DNA of 22,541 bases. It comes from Desulfobulbaceae bacterium UBA2273. Its GTDB lineage: Bacteria > Desulfobacterota > Desulfobulbia > Desulfobulbales > Desulfurivibrionaceae. The stretch covers positions 56,131 through 78,671 of the forward strand of contig DDWZ01000004.1 in the NCBI GenBank assembly GCA_002347095.1, written 5' to 3'. A program made the position numbers and the translations under genes. The notes beneath the pieces are model-generated. The model made no database searches. It was not told where the DNA came from and saw only the letters and a program-made list of their open reading frames with translations. Below, piece by piece: positions 13,782-21,944 of the stretch (the first letter of the stretch is position 1; every line of letters starts with the position of its first letter).

Positions 13782-14486
13782 TCACTCTCGATTTTCCGCC
13801 GCCTGGCTCAATGCATCCTTGATTTGCATGTTCAATTTCCACAGCGGGGTTATCTTGCGGACCCTTTTCGGCTCCAGCTCGTCCCACAAGACCCGCCGGT
13901 CCACATGGGTGCCCGCGCTGCTCAGGGCAATGCCCTCCGGCGCTATGAAGCCATTGAGGCGGATATCCCAGGCGCCCCGCTCGATTTCCTGGTCCAGAAT
14001 CTGTGCCTGCTCTCCCAGGCCATAGGCCTCGGCTTCAGGGGCAAGACCGCGCAGCTCGGCAAGAATGGCAACCGCAAGGTCGAAAAACCCCTTGCCATCA
14101 CCGACAAAATATCCCCCCGGATCCACGGCCAGACAATCGGTGACCAGCAGACCGACAGGTCCCTGACACAGCTCCTCCACCGCAACCCGGCGACCGTATT
14201 GGGCAAGTCCCTTATACCCAACGGCATAGGCCAGGTGCTTGAAGGGTATTTCGTATGGGGCCAGAAGGTAAAACCCTTCCTTCAAGCCCGGCGCGGGCAC
14301 CAACAGCTCCTTGCCGTCGGTCAGGGCGTTGATCCTGACCTGCTGCAATCGTGCGGTGGGTCCGACGAATATCCTTTTGGCCTCCCGGTATTTCTCAAGA
14401 CGCCGCACCAGCTCCGCGGACTTGCCCGAGGCCTTCCCTTCCGCCGCAGCCGAAAAATCCGCCCTCACTGCTTCCTTGGTAATCAT
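13782..14486 (-). CDS. 5-formyltetrahydrofolate cyclo-ligase-like protein
   Basis: This 234-residue protein has the MTHFS fold. A positively charged N-terminal helix (ELVRRLEKYREAKRIFV) is followed by ELLVPAPGLKEGFYLL, then VGLLVTDCLAVDPGGYFVGDGKGFFDLAVAILAEL (the phosphate and folate-binding GKG region). A C-terminal THVDRRVLWDELEPK segment closes the fold. Family members convert 5-formyl- to 5,10-methenyl-tetrahydrofolate using ATP. The version here is closer to the archaeal and MTHFSD-like subgroup, whose substrate is less certain. The ribosome site is poor. It lies just downstream of the terminator of the carboxypeptidase gene, so it needs its own promoter, which I could not identify. Confidence 0.8.
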   Translation of the reverse strand: MITKEAVRADFSAAAEGKASGKSAELVRRLEKYREAKRIFVGPTARLQQVRINALTDGKELLVPAPGLKEGFYLLAPYEIPFKHLAYAVGYKGLAQYGRRVAVEELCQGPVGLLVTDCLAVDPGGYFVGDGKGFFDLAVAILAELRGLAPEAEAYGLGEQAQILDQEIERGAWDIRLNGFIAPEGIALSSAGTHVDRRVLWDELEPKRVRKITPLWKLNMQIKDALSQAAENRE

Positions 14487-14510
14487 AATTCCACGCTGTC
14501 GCTTTCAACA

Positions 14511-14543
14511 AAAAAAGCCGACAGGCTGATTCCTGTCGGCTTT
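14511..14543 (-). terminator. Terminator of the carboxypeptidase gene
   Basis: AAAGCCGACAGG/CCTGTCGGCTTT forms a 12-bp stem (14514-14525 with 14532-14543) with a six-base loop, and the minus strand continues the stem with T. It lies 24 bases below the stop at 14567. Confidence 0.9.
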
Positions 14544-14566
14544 GCTTGTGTTCTGGTGGGAAACTG

Positions 14567-15682
14567 CTACATCTTGATTTTTTTCTTCTGCCCGGAGAGG
14601 GTCAACATGGCATAATCCACATGTTTCTCGCCAGGGTCCTGCCGGCTGACCTGCGAGACCTGTACTCCAGCGACAGCATCCCCATCGTGACGGGAGGCGA
14701 TCATTTCCTGTTTGCTAAACCCGTGCTCAACCAGGGTGGCGATATCATTCCACATGGAGGCGCTGCCCAACAAGGCAACAACAATGGCCTGGCCATCCCG
14801 CTGGAACTTACCGACATAGGTTTTCCCGGCCGCCGCCGTATAACCGGTTTTCCCCCCAACCGCGCCATCCACAGTCCACAGGGCTTTGTTATGGCTCCGC
14901 AACACCTTGCCGTCGCTGGTGTGCACCTTGAGGGTGGACATGCGCTCGGCAAACTCGGGGTTGCGCATGGCCCGGTTGAATACCGTGGCCAAATCACGGG
15001 CCGTGGTTTGCTGACCGGGACGGGTCAAGCCATTGGCACTTTTACAGATGGTGTTCTGCGCGCCGAGCGCCTCGGCCTTTTTGGTCATCAATCTGGCAAA
15101 GGCCTGCTCGGAACCGGCAAGCTTTTCCGCCAGGGCCACGCTGGCATCGTTTGCCGAAGCAAGCAGCACGGCGTTAATCAAATCGCTGGCCTGATAGGAA
15201 GCGCCTTTTCTCAGATATATCTTCGAGGCCGGCATGTTTGCGGCATAGGCGCTGGCGCGCACCATCTCATTGCCAGTAAAACTTTCAATGGCAATGAGTC
15301 CGGTGAGCACTTTAATGGTGCTGGCCGGCTGACCAGGCCGATCCGCACTGAGGTCGTATAAAACCTTGCCGGTTTTGGCATCCATGACATATGCGCTGCG
15401 GCAGGTAAGTTTCCCTTGCAGCTCCGTGGGAACCTCGGCGGCTACGACATTGTACTGCTCTGCCACCTTGCGCTTCAATTCTTGCACGGAAGGACGCTTG
15501 GCTGTCCGAGCCTTTTTGTACTGTTTTTTCTTTGCCTTGGCCTGCTTCGGCACAAACTTGTGCGACGTTTTAAGAGATACCCCCTTGGTCTTCTTTACAT
15601 CATTTTGCGCACCTGCCGGAGAAGCGAGCAGAAAAACAAGCAAGAAAACAGAGAGAAGGCGTCGGCAAAAAAAAGAACCCAT
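14567..15682 (-). CDS. D-alanyl-D-alanine carboxypeptidase (S11 family, PBP5-like)
   Basis: The ATG at 15682 gives 371 residues; a TTG at 15703 is rejected. Residues 1-26 form a signal peptide (two Arg, then LLSVFLLVFLLASPAGA). The three catalytic motifs are STIK (121-124), SAN (176-178) and KTG (278-280) with normal spacing. It trims the terminal D-Ala from peptidoglycan stem peptides in the periplasm. Residues ~29-75 form an unusually Lys-rich linker (KKTKGVSLKTSHK, QAKAKKKQYKKARTAKR) not usual for this family. After KTG only ~90 residues remain, so there is no full PBP5 C-terminal domain or anchor helix. It is terminated by the stem-loop at 14511. An AT-rich stretch above it may hold the promoter. 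Confidence 0.94.
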   Translation of the reverse strand: MGSFFCRRLLSVFLLVFLLASPAGAQNDVKKTKGVSLKTSHKFVPKQAKAKKKQYKKARTAKRPSVQELKRKVAEQYNVVAAEVPTELQGKLTCRSAYVMDAKTGKVLYDLSADRPGQPASTIKVLTGLIAIESFTGNEMVRASAYAANMPASKIYLRKGASYQASDLINAVLLASANDASVALAEKLAGSEQAFARLMTKKAEALGAQNTICKSANGLTRPGQQTTARDLATVFNRAMRNPEFAERMSTLKVHTSDGKVLRSHNKALWTVDGAVGGKTGYTAAAGKTYVGKFQRDGQAIVVALLGSASMWNDIATLVEHGFSKQEMIASRHDGDAVAGVQVSQVSRQDPGEKHVDYAMLTLSGQKKKIKM

Positions 15683-16011
15683 GGCGTATCCACATCCCGG
15701 CAAAAAAAGTTAATTCGGAAAAAGCGTATAATTTCAAATTACTAGATCTGTATTTAGCTATAATTTATACTTGCCTGTAAAATCAAGTTTTTTTTGAGGT
15801 TTTTATCCCATCTTGTTGATTTATTGTTTTTCCAGCCTTTAAAAAAATACATGTTCACTCCGGGCGAAACATGGTGTCCCGTGTCAAGCGGAGATGGTGC
15901 CTGGGGCCGCCAATCTCACAAACCCGCGCCGAAGCCTTCTCCGTACCCCTCTTATCGAACGCAGCCGTGTTATCATGAAGACAATATCCCAATATTTTGA
16001 GGAGAACGACG
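15683..16011. other. Divergent intergenic region, carboxypeptidase/ogt
   Basis: The left half is very AT-rich (15715-15850), as expected for promoter DNA, with a minus-strand TTGATT near 15780 followed by TATAGC about 18 bases on. The right half is GC-richer and contains only out-of-frame short ORFs without ribosome sites. I see no supported gene. The GAGGAG at about 15999 belongs to ogt. Confidence 0.45.
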
Positions 16012-16560
16012 ATGCCGGACCACGCGACTCACTATCTTGCCTTCCCCTATGCTTTCAGGGAAATACGCTGCCAGATAATTTGCCTTGAGGGCTTTCCGAT
16101 CCATCTCACTTTTTCCCCGGAAAGACACGAAATGGCAAAACAGTGGCTGCACACCCGCCTCGGGATGACAGGCATGCCAGCAACGACCCGCTCCCCTTGT
16201 TTTGCCGAACTGCTTGGCGAATTTTTCGAGGGGCAGCGGCGAAAATTTCCGCCGCTGCCCAGATCGCCATTTGTGGAAAAGGGGACCATGTTTCAGAAAT
16301 CCGTATGGGAGCGCATTGCCGAAATCCCATATGGAGAGACAAAAACTTACAAAGAGTTGGCGCAGGCCTTGGGAAATCCCGGCGCCGCACGGGCGGTGGG
16401 ACAGGCCTGCAACGCAAATCCGCTCGCCCTTATTGTTCCCTGCCATCGGGTAACAGGCTCTTCCGGGCTGGGAGGATTTGCCGGGGGGCAGGCGATGAAA
16501 AAAGCACTGCTTCTTCTGGAACAGGAGACGTTACTGCGAGCACATACTATTTCTTTATAG
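16012..16560 (+). CDS. ogt: Methylated-DNA--[protein]-cysteine S-methyltransferase
   Basis: The ATG at 16012 has GAGGAG seven bases upstream and gives 182 residues. The C-terminal catalytic domain carries FQKSVWERIAEIPYGETKTY, the helix-turn-helix region ARAVGQACNANPLAL, the active-site PCHRV with Cys144, and SGLGGFAGGQAMKKALL. It removes O6-methyl groups from guanine by a suicide transfer to the cysteine. The N-terminal ~85 residues are the usual non-catalytic domain without Ada zinc ligands. It converges on cheB with a seven-base gap and no terminator between them, so transcription of each could interfere with the other. Confidence 0.95.
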   Translation: MPDHATHYLAFPYAFREIRCQIICLEGFPIHLTFSPERHEMAKQWLHTRLGMTGMPATTRSPCFAELLGEFFEGQRRKFPPLPRSPFVEKGTMFQKSVWERIAEIPYGETKTYKELAQALGNPGAARAVGQACNANPLALIVPCHRVTGSSGLGGFAGGQAMKKALLLLEQETLLRAHTISL

Positions 16561-16567
16561 ACAAGCG

Positions 16568-17653
<1,086 letters not shown>

Positions 17654-17662
17654 TTACCCATT

Positions 17663-18121
17663 CTACGCATGTATTCCCACAACCCAGAGAATCCCGAATT
17701 CGGTGTTAAACATGCACAGGCCCGACTCGCCAAGCAAGGTCTCTGGGGAAAATTCCGCAAGCACCCGGGCTTGGGGAATAGCCAGCGAAGCCTTGCCGCC
17801 AGGATCCAGCTTGCCCAGCAAACCGCCGATGGCCATGTTTGCTGTTTCCGCCGCCGTATCCTTGACCTGCCCTTCCTGCACCTCATCCTCGTCAACCCCG
17901 AGAAAATTCACGGTAATATTCTTGCCAAGCTCCCACGGAAAATAAAAAAGGAATCTGCCATTGCAACCGCCGGAATAACTGATCGCTGCTTCAACAAATC
18001 TGCCTTGGCCGAGATCCTCCTTTCCCGGCGTCTCTTCAAGCGGCTCCAGAAAAGTGAAAAACATGGTCTCAAACACCTCTGAAAACGTTTCAAATATAAC
18101 CCGCCGCAAATCCTGATCCAT
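17663..18121 (-). CDS. cheX: CheX-type CheY-P phosphatase
   Basis: GGGAGG touches an upstream ATG at 18130 but sits nine bases from the ATG at 18121, so the latter is preferred (152 residues). The protein shows the CheC/CheX/FliY fold: an N-terminal helix (RRVIFETFSEVFETMFF), then FVEAAISYSGGCNGRFLFYFP, and a phosphatase helix AETANMAIGGLLGKL with the E-x-x-N signature (Glu92, Asn95). Only one such motif is visible, as in CheX rather than CheC. It would dephosphorylate CheY-P; its partner is probably the CheY just upstream. The gaps are 116 bases to cheY and 63 to cheB. Confidence 0.85.
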   Translation of the reverse strand: MDQDLRRVIFETFSEVFETMFFTFLEPLEETPGKEDLGQGRFVEAAISYSGGCNGRFLFYFPWELGKNITVNFLGVDEDEVQEGQVKDTAAETANMAIGGLLGKLDPGGKASLAIPQARVLAEFSPETLLGESGLCMFNTEFGILWVVGIHA

Positions 18122-18237
18122 GTCAGCCATCCTCCCGGCTTTTTCCCCAATAATCGATCACCCGTATCCTGCGCCCCGGGTCAGCCGCAAAGCCCATGCC
18201 GTCCCTTGTTCACATGGCTGCGCAGAAAAATCTTCCT

Positions 18238-18675
18238 CTAAAAATCACTCTCGCCGGCATCTTCCGCGCCGGGCTGCTCTTCAAGCCTGTGCGCGTAAGC
18301 CTTTTCCAGCACTTCGTACAGAATGGCCTTGATGGTCTCCGGCTGGAAGGGTTTTTTAACATAACCGGCAACCCCGAACTTTTGCGCCTCTTCCTTCCGG
18401 GCATCGCTGGCCTCGGTGGTAATGAAGATCAGGGGAATTTTCCTCAGATCCTCATCTTCACTGACCTTTTTCAAGAGCTCCATCCCGCCCATTTCCGGCA
18501 TGTTGATGTCTGACAAAATAACATCAATCCAGGTTTCAGCCAAAATAGCCAAGGCCTCTTTGCCGTTACACGCCTCATGGAACTCACCGACAGGCACTCC
18601 GGACATGCTCACGGTTTTTTTGATCACGGCCCGCATGGTCTCAGAGTCATCTGCCACCAAAATATTGAAAGCCAT
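18238..18675 (-). CDS. cheY: Chemotaxis response regulator CheY-like
   Basis: The single receiver domain (145 residues) has the acidic pair Asp9-Asp10, phospho-acceptor Asp56 in ILSDINMPEMGG, Thr86/Thr87 in FITTEAS and Lys108 in VKKPF. There is no output domain, but ~20 charged residues (HRLEEQPGAEDAGESDF) extend past the usual CheY end. It is expected to take phosphate from CheA and bind the flagellar switch. It is the first gene after the sigma-54 site at 18826-18840, with a leader of about 140 bases containing a strong hairpin-forming segment. Confidence 0.94.
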   Translation of the reverse strand: MAFNILVADDSETMRAVIKKTVSMSGVPVGEFHEACNGKEALAILAETWIDVILSDINMPEMGGMELLKKVSEDEDLRKIPLIFITTEASDARKEEAQKFGVAGYVKKPFQPETIKAILYEVLEKAYAHRLEEQPGAEDAGESDF

Positions 18676-18738
18676 CGCCCTCTCTCCCGCCTTCTTGAAT
18701 TATCCCACTCTGGACATTCGTTGTCTTACGCCTGTCCT

Positions 18739-18786
18739 GTCCCCTGCTGCTCCAGCCGGACCAGTAGGCCGGCGCCTACGCAGGGG
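18739..18786 (-). other. Hairpin-forming segment in the cheY leader
   Basis: CCCCTGC and GCAGGGG flank a GTAGGC-CGGC-GCCTAC hairpin, giving a nested structure of roughly 45 bases. It may be a dispersed repeat or a leader structure, and I cannot tell which. Confidence 0.4.
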
Positions 18787-18825
18787 ATGAATTTACTTTT
18801 GCCGAACCGTTGTTTGCACAAAAAC

Positions 18826-18840
18826 GCAACCGCAGTGCCA
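18826..18840 (-). promoter_or_regulatory. Sigma-54 (-24/-12) promoter upstream of cheY
   Basis: On the minus strand the sequence is TGGCACTGCGGTTGC. It matches the TGGCAC-N5-TTGC consensus at every fixed position, with GG and GC spaced correctly. The predicted start lies near 18814, about 140 bases above cheY. It is the only such match I found in an intergenic region of the window. Confidence 0.75.
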
Positions 18841-18918
18841 ACGGCGCCGAAATACTGTCTGGCATGCCCAACCGTGAAAACTTCCCGTGCAAGCACTGTT
18901 TTTTTTCACCTAACCCTT

Positions 18919-19764
18919 CTAAATATGAAAAAGTTCCTGAGCCCGATCGAGTTCCGTGAGAAGATTCGCCATGCAGAGCTCAAGATGCATTGGCGTAATG
19001 CCAAATCTTTTCAGCCCTCCCCCCTGCACTCTCACGGACAGGCCATCGGCGCCGACTCCGATCCCCATGCTGATCACCAGGGCATTGGCCAGGGCCACGA
19101 TGGCGGTGAGGGGATCCTTTTCCAAGGCATCGGGTTCATGGTGTTGCAAAACCGCCAACTCTATCTCCTTGGGGAAATCCCATTGGCTCATGATCATCCC
19201 GCCGAGTTCGGCGTGGGAGGCTCCCAAGAGCTCCTTCTCCGCCTCGACAAAAGAGCAGTTGTCCTGAACCACCTTCATCATGATTTTCTTAAAATCATCG
19301 GCAACAAAACTGCTTAGAAACCGTTTGCCGATGTCGTGCAACAGCCCGGCGGTATACGCGCTTCCAGGCTCAACGCCCTTGACATAGTTGACCAGCTCCT
19401 TGGCCATTATGCCGGCGGCAATGGAATGCTTCCACAACTCGCCCTGATCCAGCTTATACCCCTCTCCGGCGGCGCCCTTATAAAAGCGGGCGCTGCTGCT
19501 GGTAATGATGATATCCTTGAGGGTGTCATTGCCCACGATAACCAATGCCTCATCCAAGGAAGAAACCTTGCGGGAGAGACCGAAATAGGCGGCGTTACAG
19601 ATTTTTAGCACATTGGCCGTAATCACCTGATCGTATTGGATAACCTCGGCCAGGGCCGCAGCACTCACCTCGGAATCGTTCAGCATCTCCGAAACACGTT
19701 GGGCCACCTTGGGAAAAGGCGGGACATGCTTGACCAGGGAAAGTATCTCATCCAGACGGCTCAT
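18919..19764 (-). CDS. HDOD-domain protein
   Basis: This 281-residue protein is an HDOD (HD-related output) domain. The core is visible as HVPPFPKVAQRVSEMLND, EVIQYDQVITANVLKICN, then LKDIIITSSSARFYKG, LWKHSIAAGIMAKEL and YTAGLLHDIGKRFL. The HD-like HDIGK segment is kept, so residual phosphohydrolase activity is not excluded, but HDOD proteins are mostly regulatory. The start overlaps the cheD stop (ATGA), so the two genes are translationally coupled. In Desulfobacterota such proteins are frequent in chemotaxis clusters and may connect motility with second-messenger signalling; this is inference. Confidence 0.93.
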   Translation of the reverse strand: MSRLDEILSLVKHVPPFPKVAQRVSEMLNDSEVSAAALAEVIQYDQVITANVLKICNAAYFGLSRKVSSLDEALVIVGNDTLKDIIITSSSARFYKGAAGEGYKLDQGELWKHSIAAGIMAKELVNYVKGVEPGSAYTAGLLHDIGKRFLSSFVADDFKKIMMKVVQDNCSFVEAEKELLGASHAELGGMIMSQWDFPKEIELAVLQHHEPDALEKDPLTAIVALANALVISMGIGVGADGLSVRVQGGGLKRFGITPMHLELCMANLLTELDRAQELFHI

Positions 19765-20240
19765 AACTCAAACTCCCCTCTTCCTGAAACCTTCAAGTGG
19801 GTAATCCCTGTTCCGATTTCCAAACTCACCGTGCGGTTCCCCGTGCCACCGACATCTTCCTTGGCGAGCATGATCTGGTTCTTCCAGAACATCTTGCGCA
19901 GAACCGCCTGATTTCGCTTGCCGATATTAAAGATCCCGGCGCTGTCCATGATTTGCGAGCCGCCGACCACCTTAACGATCAAACGGTTTTTCAGGGCTCC
20001 GAACTTGTACGTTTCCTTGAACAACCTGGGTATCCCGGTGTCCGCAAACATAAAGGGCTTGAGTTCAGCCTTTTCCTTGTCAAGGGAAGAATCCGGCAGC
20101 ATATAATGCAGCAACCCACCCACCTTGGCCACCGGATCCCAGATCACCACGCCGATACAGGAACCGAGGGAATAGGTGATCAGGACATCCTCTGGCTTGT
20201 TGCTGACTTTCATGTCTGAAATGCCAACGATTATCTTCAT
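19761..20240 (-). CDS. cheD: Chemoreceptor glutamine deamidase CheD
   Basis: This 159-residue protein carries ITYSLGSCIGVVIWDP and GGLLHYMLPDS, with the expected Thr22, Cys28 and His45 of the cysteine-hydrolase centre. CheD deamidates specific Gln residues of chemoreceptors, and in other species it is also regulated by CheC/CheY-P. The gene lies 57 bases below cheR and overlaps the HDOD gene. The ribosome site is weak (AGGACAG), so coupling to cheR translation is possible. Confidence 0.96.
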   Translation of the reverse strand: MKIIVGISDMKVSNKPEDVLITYSLGSCIGVVIWDPVAKVGGLLHYMLPDSSLDKEKAELKPFMFADTGIPRLFKETYKFGALKNRLIVKVVGGSQIMDSAGIFNIGKRNQAVLRKMFWKNQIMLAKEDVGGTGNRTVSLEIGTGITHLKVSGRGEFEL

Positions 20241-20297
20241 GCGTTCTCTGTCCTGTAACCGTCATTGCCTCAGGCGTCTCCCCCAAGGCAACAACCT

Positions 20298-21158
20298 TCA
20301 TCGCTTCATGTACGCGGTTGCGTCAACCTGGGTGAAATTATGCTTCAACCCGCTGATGCTTTCGGAGTGGCCGATAAAAAGATATCCGCCCGGGGTAAGC
20401 GCCTCATGGAATTTGCTCACCAGCTCCTGCTGGGTTTCCCGGTTGAAATAGATCATGACGTTTCGGCAAAAAATAACATCAATGGCCGCACGCCAAGGAA
20501 AATCGCCCATGAGATTGAACCGGTCAAAGTGCACCATCCTCCGAAGTTCATCCTTCACCTTCACATAGCCATCGGAGTTTCCCACCCCTTTCTGGAAATA
20601 TTTTTTCAAGAACGGCGTGGGAACCTTGGTCACTCTTTCATCGGCATACACGCCTCGCTTCGCCTGGGCCAAAACCCGGGTGGAGATGTCCGTGGCCATG
20701 ATGCGGTAGCGCATCCCCGGATGGCGGCTGACAAAGTCCTCCACCACCATGGCCATGGTGTATGGTTCCTCCCCGGAGGAACTGGCGGAGGACCACAGAA
20801 GAATCTCCTTGCTTTTCCCCCGCCCCTCCTTGACAAAGGCGGGCAAAACCGTGGAGCTCAAGATTTCGAAATGGGAATTTTCCCGGAAAAAAGAGGTGAA
20901 ATTAGTGGAAACGTTGTCAATGAGATGAACAAGCTCATCCCCGGACCTGTCGTTGATGACATACTCATAGTATTGCTTAAACGACGTTATTCCGGTGGCT
21001 CGCAGCCGCTTGCCGAGGCGGGCGTTCAGCAGCTCCTTTTTTTCCGGCTTCAGAAAGATCCCGGTTTTTTCATACACCAGGTCGCTGAATTTCTGAAACA
21101 ACCCGTCGTTGAGCTGCTGATAACGAATATTGCTTGGTCCTTCACTGTTCAATACCAC
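20298..21158 (-). CDS. cheR: Chemotaxis methyltransferase CheR
   Basis: The GTG start is preceded by GGGAG with an eight-base spacer and gives 286 residues. Residues ~10-85 are the N-terminal helical domain that binds receptors, ending in STNFTSFFRENSHFEIL. The SAM-binding domain follows, with EILLWSSASSSGEEPYTMAM, YRIMATDIS and VIFCRNVMIYF. It adds methyl groups to glutamates of chemoreceptors. The usual AGCSTGEEPY loop here reads SASSSGEEPY at about 124-133, a replacement by small residues without the cysteine. The remaining motifs are intact. It lies 190 bases below cheW. Confidence 0.97.
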   Translation of the reverse strand: MVLNSEGPSNIRYQQLNDGLFQKFSDLVYEKTGIFLKPEKKELLNARLGKRLRATGITSFKQYYEYVINDRSGDELVHLIDNVSTNFTSFFRENSHFEILSSTVLPAFVKEGRGKSKEILLWSSASSSGEEPYTMAMVVEDFVSRHPGMRYRIMATDISTRVLAQAKRGVYADERVTKVPTPFLKKYFQKGVGNSDGYVKVKDELRRMVHFDRFNLMGDFPWRAAIDVIFCRNVMIYFNRETQQELVSKFHEALTPGGYLFIGHSESISGLKHNFTQVDATAYMKR

Positions 21159-21190
21159 AAAGCCGCTCCCTTGTTATCCTTGCAGAAGAT

Positions 21191-21300
21191 TCACTTCCCC
21201 TCTGCAATCAGATACAACTCTTTCTCGGCCTGCGACTTAGGTTTGCTTACCGCACAACAATCCCCACAGCCAAGCCCCACTGGTTCTGCCCGCCCCCCAC
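21191..21300 (-). other. Possible short Cys-containing ORF in the cheW-cheR gap
   Basis: In the 189-base gap a minus-strand frame encodes GLGCGDCCAVSKPK followed by a charged helix-like end, QAEKELYLIAEGK, before the stop at 21191. Possible starts include a GTG near 21277 with a G-rich region before it. It could be a short peptide or chance; no family is recognised. Confidence 0.25.
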
Positions 21301-21347
21301 AGGCAACGCCAACACCTCTTCGGAAAGCTTGCTCGCTGTACTGGGTG

Positions 21348-21851
21348 TTACTGGGCGGCGAACTGCTGCAAAAGCCCTTCGCCAACAACCCTGTCCACAT
21401 CGAGCAGGATCTTGACCTCGCCTTTGACTTTAGCCATACCCAGAATATTTTCGGTTTCCGACGAAGAACCCAGGGAGGGCGGAGGCTCTATTTCAGCGGC
21501 GGCGATATTCAAAACCTCCGAAACCGAGTCCACAACCATGCCCACCTGCACCGGAGCGGTTTGCCCCTGCACCTCGACCACGATGATACAGGTTCTCTCG
21601 TCATATTCCTTGTGGTTCATATTGAATTTGAGCCGCAAGTCCAGCACGGGAATGACCTTGCCCCGCAGATTGATAACCCCCTTGATATACGCCGGGGTAT
21701 GCGGCACAGCCGTAATCTCCATGACCCCGATTATCTCCCTGACGCTGAGAATGCCCACCCCGTAATCCTCGTTTCCCAAGGAAAAGGTGAGGTATTTCCC
21801 TGCCAGTTCGGCCCCGGGGCCTAAATTCTGCGCTACGCTTGCTGCTTCCAT
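21348..21851 (-). CDS. cheW: Chemotaxis coupling protein CheW
   Basis: The ATG at 21851 has AAGGAGG six bases upstream, whereas the ATG at 21857 touches that site, so the shorter form of 167 residues is chosen. Visible parts are KYLTFSLGNEDYGVGILSVREII, then AYIKGVINLRGKVIPVLDLR, and a C-terminal GMVVDSVSEVLNIAAAEIEP. It is an SH3-like scaffold linking chemoreceptors to CheA at the membrane. It lies 93 bases below cheA, with a short GC-rich hairpin (21882-21900) in between. This hairpin has no T run and is unlikely to stop transcription. Confidence 0.97.
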   Translation of the reverse strand: MEAASVAQNLGPGAELAGKYLTFSLGNEDYGVGILSVREIIGVMEITAVPHTPAYIKGVINLRGKVIPVLDLRLKFNMNHKEYDERTCIIVVEVQGQTAPVQVGMVVDSVSEVLNIAAAEIEPPPSLGSSSETENILGMAKVKGEVKILLDVDRVVGEGLLQQFAAQ

Positions 21852-21944
21852 CAACATCCTCCTTTTTCATGAAAGACCCACGGGGCGATTGCTCCGCCCC
21901 TGGGGATGAAAACATTCCCCAATTCCGCCTGTTTGCGAAAAAAC

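Noticed and set aside
13224..14615. + strand ORF (463 residues) spanning three genes
   Set aside because: It runs out of frame through the CxxCxxCC gene, antisense to the folate gene, and across a terminator.
15894..16088. Small + strand ORF starting MVPGAANL overlapping ogt
   Set aside because: It overlaps ogt in another frame and has no ribosome site or recognisable feature.
20265..21824. Long + strand ORF (519 residues) over cheR and cheW
   Set aside because: It crosses two certain genes on the other strand and lacks a ribosome site or recognisable domain.
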